Assembly (NCBI GenBank): GCA_025526915.1
Contig: JAHLKH010000128.1
Span: 16,484-80,483, forward strand
Direction: 5' to 3'
Length of the DNA: 64,000 nt
Source of the DNA: Entophlyctis helioformis
Lineage: Eukaryota; Chytridiomycota; Chytridiomycetes; Chytridiales; Chytriomycetaceae
Below the pieces are notes generated by a model. That model saw nothing but the letters and a program-made list of their open reading frames with translations. It was not told the DNA's origin and made no database searches. A program made the translations under genes and the position numbers. Positions 59,838 to 64,000 of the stretch are shown here, piece after piece; position 1 is the first letter of the stretch; each line of letters opens with the position of its first letter.

Positions 59838-59858
59838 GATCTCGACAAGCCGGCGACG
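59838..59858. promoter_or_regulatory. 21-bp gap between HCF-like and CHCH start codons
   Basis: Third spacer under 30 bp between opposed ATGs. Sequence between the codons is GATCTCGACAAGCCGGCGACG; no recognised site. Confidence 0.4.
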
Positions 59859-60211
59859 ATGGACGGGCCGGGAAAGACGGACAGCAGCCGCAACAACCTT
59901 GTGTGCGACTCGACCGAGCTGCAGGCCTGCTTGGAGGCCAACAAGGGTGCGTAGGCTGCAACGTGTCTCTGCGCCTGCGTCTGCTTCTACGTCTACGTCT
60001 GCGTCTGCGTCTGTCTGCAGCCGTCCTTGTGTGGCTGCCCTGCTCGCCCATCGCACTCACTTGAACGCCGTGCCGGACAGGCGATCGCTCAAAGTGCCTC
60101 AAGGAATGGGACGCCTTTCGGGAAAAGTGCAGCCAGCAGGCCGTCTCCCGCGCCAAGGCCCACCATGCCACCACTGGAGGCAGCAGTAGCAGCAGCACGA
60201 GCAGGCAGTGA
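59859..60211 (+). CDS. Small CHCH-like twin-Cys protein
   Basis: 72 residues from exons 59859..59946 and 60081..60211. Four cysteines are arranged as two helix pairs: CDSTELQACLEANK, then RSKCLKEWDAFREKC. The second pair has C-x10-C spacing; the first is C-x7-C, slightly off the usual CX9C. Such proteins enter the mitochondrial intermembrane space by Mia40 oxidation and often assist cytochrome oxidase assembly; the wording is nearest to the Cox23/CHCHD7 or Cmc-type proteins. The N-terminus lacks a presequence, as expected. The tail is Ala/Ser rich. Too short and split to be seen as a single ORF. Confidence 0.7.
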
Positions 60212-60280
60212 TTGCTCTCCAGTTGATCCATAAACGAATGCTTCCTTTCGTCATTTCCATCCGTGTCTTTGGCTAAAGAG

Positions 60281-60340
60281 CTGTGGTAGATCTGTGGCTG
60301 GCATGCGGTAGATCTGTGGTAGATCTGTGATAGATCTGCC
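60281..60340 (+). repeat. Degenerate GGTAGATCTGTG array
   Basis: Four copies of (GG/GA)TAGATCTGTG, each with an AGATCT palindrome, spaced 11-22 bp, between the CHCH gene and the next putative 3' end. Confidence 0.75.
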
Positions 60341-60456
60341 TCGGTGCTGAACAAGCACGGCATCTGCTGTCGAGACAACGTGCCGTCGATGGCTGGCCAA
60401 TGTCCCGTTTTGCAGCCGCAGATAGACTTGGCCCAACGTCTTCACCATGGCCGATT

Positions 60457-60966
60457 TCACAGACGTGTTCGCTTTGACGCTGGCTTGTGGTCTGCTGAGC
60501 CTGTACCAGGGGCAGCAGTTGTCTGCGTGTTGGTAGTGTCACCAAGAACTGTCGTGCGACTGTCTGTTGCAGCTGCTGTCCTTCTGCATCCAGGCGGCGC
60601 TCTTGTGCGTGCTGTTGGGGCTGCCTGCTGCAATGTCCGAACGACCGACGTCACAGCCGACACAGACGCACTGGCATCTGCTGCTGCTGCTCTCTTCCGC
60701 TTGCTTGACACTCCACGGCGGCTGGCTGTTGGCGTGGCAGCTGCAGCAACGGCTGGCTGTCCAGGCTCGTCCGCAAGGTCCTTGTCATCGTCGAGCTTGT
60801 CAAGGCACACAGTGTCAACAGAGTCGCAACTGTTGACAGCCATCGCACAAGAGGCAGACGAGCTCACCAACGAGGTCATGGATGGATCACTCGGCGGATC
60901 GTCAAGCTGCTGCGTATCGTCGAGCTGCTGTAAGGCCTCGCGCTTGGCTTGGTCTGACTTTGAGAA
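60457..60966 (-). CDS. Probable last exon of an unrecognised basic nuclear-type protein
   Basis: A 170-codon open exon ending in TGA after KPASKRTRL, preceded by a good acceptor (CCTCTACAG) in phase 0. It carries FSKSDQAKREALQQLDD, an acidic KLDDDKDLADE stretch and a likely nuclear signal SKRKR. An upstream exon around 61205-61305 (DAIDFSRQQVWEDLFF) is possible but the joint could not be fixed. The opposite strand is also open for 398 codons (60344-61540), with a plausible-looking end (HKKVQHICEIWDDYSVKDW), so the coding strand is not settled. Family unknown. Confidence 0.4.
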   Translation of the reverse strand, partial: FSKSDQAKREALQQLDDTQQLDDPPSDPSMTSLVSSSASCAMAVNSCDSVDTVCLDKLDDDKDLADEPGQPAVAAAATPTASRRGVSSKRKRAAAADASASVSAVTSVVRTLQQAAPTARTRAPPGCRRTAAATDSRTTVLGDTTNTQTTAAPGTGSADHKPASKRTRL

Positions 60967-61540
60967 CTGTAGAGGCGATACACACAGAATGCCTGCAGCA
61001 ATCCTGCTCACACATGTCAACCTCTGTCCTGGCTGCCTTTGTGTAGACAGCAAGGTCGCAGCGACGAGTGTCTTTGCAACAGCCAGCAGCGCAGATAATC
61101 AACATGTCTTGCATTCAAGGCACGATGCCGTCGCACCCCGTCATCCACAGCCAACAGCCACGCCCACCTGGCTTGTCAGCATGCCCGCGAATGCAATGAC
61201 GAGCAGCATGCATAGTCTCGGTCAACAACAAAGGGCTGATCGACTGCAGGCTGCAAAGAACAAGTCTTCCCAGACCTGCTGGCGACTGAAGTCAATAGCA
61301 TCCAAAGTCGGCAATGAAGACACTGAGCCCAAGGAGAAACTCGCCTTGCACCATCATCACAAGAAAGTGCAACACATTTGTGAGATCTGGGATGACTACT
61401 CGGTCAAAGATTGGAGGATTGTCATGGTGTTGGTTGGCAATCTCTGTTCCAAGGAGCCAGATAGCGATATGGCGCATCTCAGTACTGCTCAGAGCACAAA
61501 GGAGGGCTGGACATCAGGTTGGAGGAATTCACACGGATGA

Positions 61541-61999
61541 GATCTAGCAATTCCATGTGCACTTGGTGATTCCAACTGCGGCATGGACCCTATGAACAAG
61601 GCTGGATGGGCAACCAGTGCTGTGGCTGCCATGCCAGCATCCAACCGCCGTTGAGCATCAAGCAAGCCTTTGGTTGCAGATTCAACCTATGAGCATTGTG
61701 GAATCGAGGCGATCTGGGTTGATGATCTCAGAAGCCACTTCAACTTGACAATGGGCGTGGCGCTCTGGGTGCCACCAACCCTTAGATGACTGCCTGTTTC
61801 AAGAGGGGTGGCGCTTCTACTGACGCGTGCGCCATTGTGCGCGCCATCGCACTCCAGCATCAACCAAGACGTCAAGGTCTGCTGTGACGCGGTTGTCTCT
61901 GCAGAAGAATGCCGGCTGTCACCAGTCGAGACTGCCACAAGCAGGATGGCCCTTGGTATGCTGCCCAGTGGCCATCAAGCCATACCCTTCAAGATGGGC
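61541..61999. other. Intergenic stretch, lower GC, no feature supported
   Basis: No coding exon or repeat recognised. Composition is more AT-rich than the rest of the window, which fits an insertion region next to the retrotransposon. Confidence 0.4.
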
Positions 62000-62203
62000 T
62001 GTAAGCCAGCCTCAAAGCAGAGACAATCCGCATCAATGCCATCTGTTCGCTGCTCAGAGTGACTGGCCAAGAACAATGAAAATGATTTTAAATTTGGCAA
62101 CCAGTGGCGTCCAATCATTGTGCTCGGCCAAAGGGAACAAATGCCTTGTGCCGAGCCCAGCTTGCCATCCATGTAGTACTGGGCCGCCAGACGGACTTGC
62201 CGG

Positions 62204-62330
62204 CTGGTCTCTCGGGTCAGTATGTGTGCACGCGAGGAAGGGCGGGCAGACGACTCTTCATTGGGAGGCAGCACAGACCTGGTCTCTCGGGTCAGTATGT
62301 GTGCACGCGAGGAAGGGCGGGCAGACGACT
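62204..62330 (-). repeat. Perfect 52-bp direct repeat, 75-bp period, inside the putative LTR
   Basis: Copies at 62204-62255 and 62279-62330 are identical, separated by 23 unrelated bases. Position in the LTR suggests a U3 enhancer duplication. Confidence 0.85.
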
Positions 62331-62384
62331 GCAAGAACGGGGGAAACCAGAGCGGCCAGTGCGGCCCGACAATGTCTGTCCGGT

Positions 62385-62408
62385 CACGTGGGTCACGTGG
62401 ATCACGTG
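62385..62408. promoter_or_regulatory. Three CACGTG E-boxes at exact 9-bp spacing in the putative LTR
   Basis: CACGTG at 62385, 62394 and 62403, each preceded by T, close to the start of U3. Probably a host transcription-factor platform for the element. Confidence 0.6.
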
Positions 62409-62431
62409 ACCGCGACCGAGCATCCGTTACA

Positions 62432-62440
62432 CTCCCCCCA
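62432..62440 (-). other. Polypurine tract next to the 3' LTR
   Basis: TGGGGGGAG on the minus strand, directly abutting the LTR 5' TG; second-strand DNA priming site expected of LTR retrotransposons. Confidence 0.6.
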
Positions 62441-62484
62441 GCGTAGACAGCCACTTATAAGAAAGAAGAGTGGATGAACAGCGA

Positions 62485-64000
62485 CTAAGAGGATGCGGGG
62501 GCGTTGCACACACGAGAGGCAGAAGTGCGGGCAACAATGGACACGTAGGACACAGGACGGGGAACCGTGCGCTCAGAGCGACGAGGTGGGGCGGGATGGT
62601 TGAGAGGGGGAAGAGAAGAGAGAGAGAAGGAAGGAGGAGAAGAGGGAGGAGGGAGAGGAGGGAAAGATGGAGAGAGAGAGGGAGACGCGGGTGCAGCAGG
62701 TGTGATCGGCTCGTCAGCCGGAGCAGGTGCCGCGGGCGTGGCTGCAGACGGAGCAGAGGCCACTGGTGCAGGAGCAGGCGCAGTGCGCTTGCGGCGGGAG
62801 GACTTGGATGCCTTGGGCTGCGTGGGAGCAGGCGCCGCGGCTGGAACAGGAGCAGCCGGTGCGGGGACAGCTGGAGCAGGCGCCGCGCGCGGGGGCTGAG
62901 CCGGTTTGGACGCCTTGCCTTTAGGCGCCTTGGACGGCCGAGCGTGGAATGCCTTGACGAGGTCCTGGGCCTTGCGCATGTCGGCGGCTGGGACCCATGT
63001 GTTGTCGTCGGCAGGATAACCGACCCACTTGACCAGATACTCGATCTTGCCGCGATAAGTGCGCGAGTCGACGATCTGCTCGACCTCGTAGTTGTCCGAC
63101 GTGCCGTCGTCGGCGTGGTACTCGGGGTCAGGCCGGGAGGGCACATCCTTGCGGCCGGTGGGCGCAGACAGAGGGTCAACATACGGGCAGATCCGGTCGG
63201 CATGGAACACGTTGTGGACGCGGTGCAGCGAGGCAGGCAGCGCGAGCGTGTAGTTGAGGCCAGATTCACCAGAGTCCAGGCTGGTGATGGCAAAAGGGCC
63301 AAGCCACTTGGCGGCCGTGAGCGGCGGGCGGTGCGAGTCCGCCGGCCAGGAGATGCCCTCAGCGTTGAGGAGCACCATGTCGCCGACCTTGTACGCAGGG
63401 TGACGGCGGCGACGCTTGTTTGCCTGAACGGCCATAGCTGCCTGAGCTTTGCGCCGATTCAAAATGGCCGAGTCGCGGGCAGCGGCCATGTCCAGCAGCA
63501 GGTCGCGGGCCGCGGCAGACGGTGCCAGGGCCGGCTCAGACGGGAAGGACCGCGGGTGGCGGCCAAACGCCAGGAAGAAAGGTGCAAAGCCAGACGAAGC
63601 CGACGGCGCGCAGTTGAGGCCAAAGCAGGTGGGACCGAGCAGCAGCGGCCAGTCAGAGCCGTGGTAATCGGCCGCCTTGGCGAGCGCATCCTTGATGGTG
63701 CGGATGCTGCGTTCGGCCAAGCCGTCAGTCTGCTGGTGGCGAGCCGTGCTGAGGTTCTGCTTGATCCGGGCAGCGGTGCAGAGGCTCGACCAGAAGGCCG
63801 ACAGCCAGCGGGCGTCGCGGTCCGAGACGATGTCGACTGGGAAGCCCTTGCCCGAGCAGACCCAGCGAGTCAGGAAGAGCTCGGCCAGCTCCTGGGCCGA
63901 CGACGAGCGGCGGCACGGGAACGCGTCGCAGAGGCCGGACAGGCGATCGACCACAACCAGAGCAGCATCAAACGCATCGTCTTGTCCGCCCGCAGGCAGG
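62485..64000 (-). mobile_element. Ty3/Gypsy chromovirus pol, C-terminal integrase with chromodomain (5' part outside window)
   Basis: Open from the right edge to a TAG at 62487-62485, so the element continues beyond the window. Visible in order: integrase core with LVVVDRLSG (first catalytic Asp), IVSDRDARW (second Asp) and QTDGLAERSIRT (Glu); the GPY/F module KWLGPFAI...LHRVHNVFHADRI; a chromodomain YEVEQIVDSRTYRGKIEYLV, KWVGYPADDNTWVP; a long Pro/Ala/Ser tail with PPRRSERTVPRPV. The chromodomain defines a chromovirus and usually steers insertion to marked chromatin. All catalytic residues seen are intact and there is no stop or frameshift in the visible 500 codons, so the copy may be recent. 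GC is as high as in host genes. Confidence 0.92.

Larger units (their letters stand above)
62000..62431 (-). repeat. Putative 3' LTR of the chromovirus (far edge uncertain)
   Basis: On the minus strand a polypurine run GGGGGGAG is followed at once by TGTAACGG, the typical start of a 3' LTR. A matching inverted end TTACA occurs at 62000-62004 (432 bp in all); an alternative ending ...TACTACA at 62173 would give about 259 bp. The other LTR lies outside the window, so neither edge can be checked by alignment. The region holds the 52-bp direct repeat and the triple CACGTG listed separately. Confidence 0.4.

Noticed and set aside
60281..60340. AGATCT-bearing repeat as a CRISPR-like array
   Set aside because: Irregular spacing, only four short degenerate copies, eukaryotic context.
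62567..62924. Plus-strand Gly/Glu-rich ORFs opposite the retrotransposon tail
   Set aside because: They mirror the Pro/Ala/Ser-rich tail of the integrase and have no splice or start context of their own.

Overview
This is a gene-dense, GC-rich eukaryotic window with about 24 spliced protein-coding genes and one LTR retrotransposon end. Introns are mostly 50-130 nt with GTGAGT, GTGCGT or GTAAGT donors. Intergenic spacers are often under 100 bp. The gene set points to an early-diverging, zoosporic (chytrid-like) fungus: a class C GPCR, a Pex16 peroxin, a Mdm1-type PXA/RGS/PX tether, a paxillin-like LIM protein, a FAM72 protein and a C22orf15/CXorf65-type protein whose relatives occur mainly in flagellated lineages. 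The assignment is an inference from gene content. Exon boundaries were worked out by eye from splice signals and reading-frame phase; no RNA evidence was available.

Layout. 1-1994: 3' part of a GABA-B-like GPCR. 2446-5179: Syo1/HEATR3-type HEAT protein with two apparent 1-nt losses. 5350-8652 (-): a Cys-rich unknown and the ESCRT-I subunit Vps37. 8892-10615: Makorin. 10786-13528 (-): U3 snoRNP protein Rrp9. 13794-14995: paxillin-like LIM protein. 15088-16722 (-): F-box/WD40. 16810-22128: Mdm1/SNX13-like. 22344-25830: WD40 protein with a PIP-like motif. 26011-26511: ZFAND2-type AN1 protein. 27855-30059: FAM72. 30421-31106: YL1-C protein. 31172-38466 (-): Swi5, RasGEF, HAPSTR1-like and flavin-reductase-like genes. 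38485-46813: a 2,686-residue repeat-built membrane protein. 46885-49180: tail-anchored unknown. 49268-51982 (-): C22orf15-like and Pex16. 52009-55587: Wapl. 55654-59837 (-): host-cell-factor-like Kelch/FN3 protein with a C-terminal Tudor-like domain. 59859-60211: CHCH protein. 62000-64000 (-): 3' end of a Ty3/Gypsy chromovirus.

The genes do not form one pathway. Themes that recur are chromatin and DNA transactions (Wapl, HCF-Tudor, YL1-C, Swi5, FAM72), ribosome biogenesis (Syo1, Rrp9), membrane traffic and organelles (Vps37, Mdm1, Pex16) and signalling (GPCR, RasGEF, paxillin-like). The most unusual features are extreme compaction (four divergent gene pairs with start codons 18-87 bp apart, two TAA stops inside AATAAA signals), three GC-AG introns, the giant repeated membrane protein, and an HCF-Tudor fusion that joins two proteins known to share a complex in animals.
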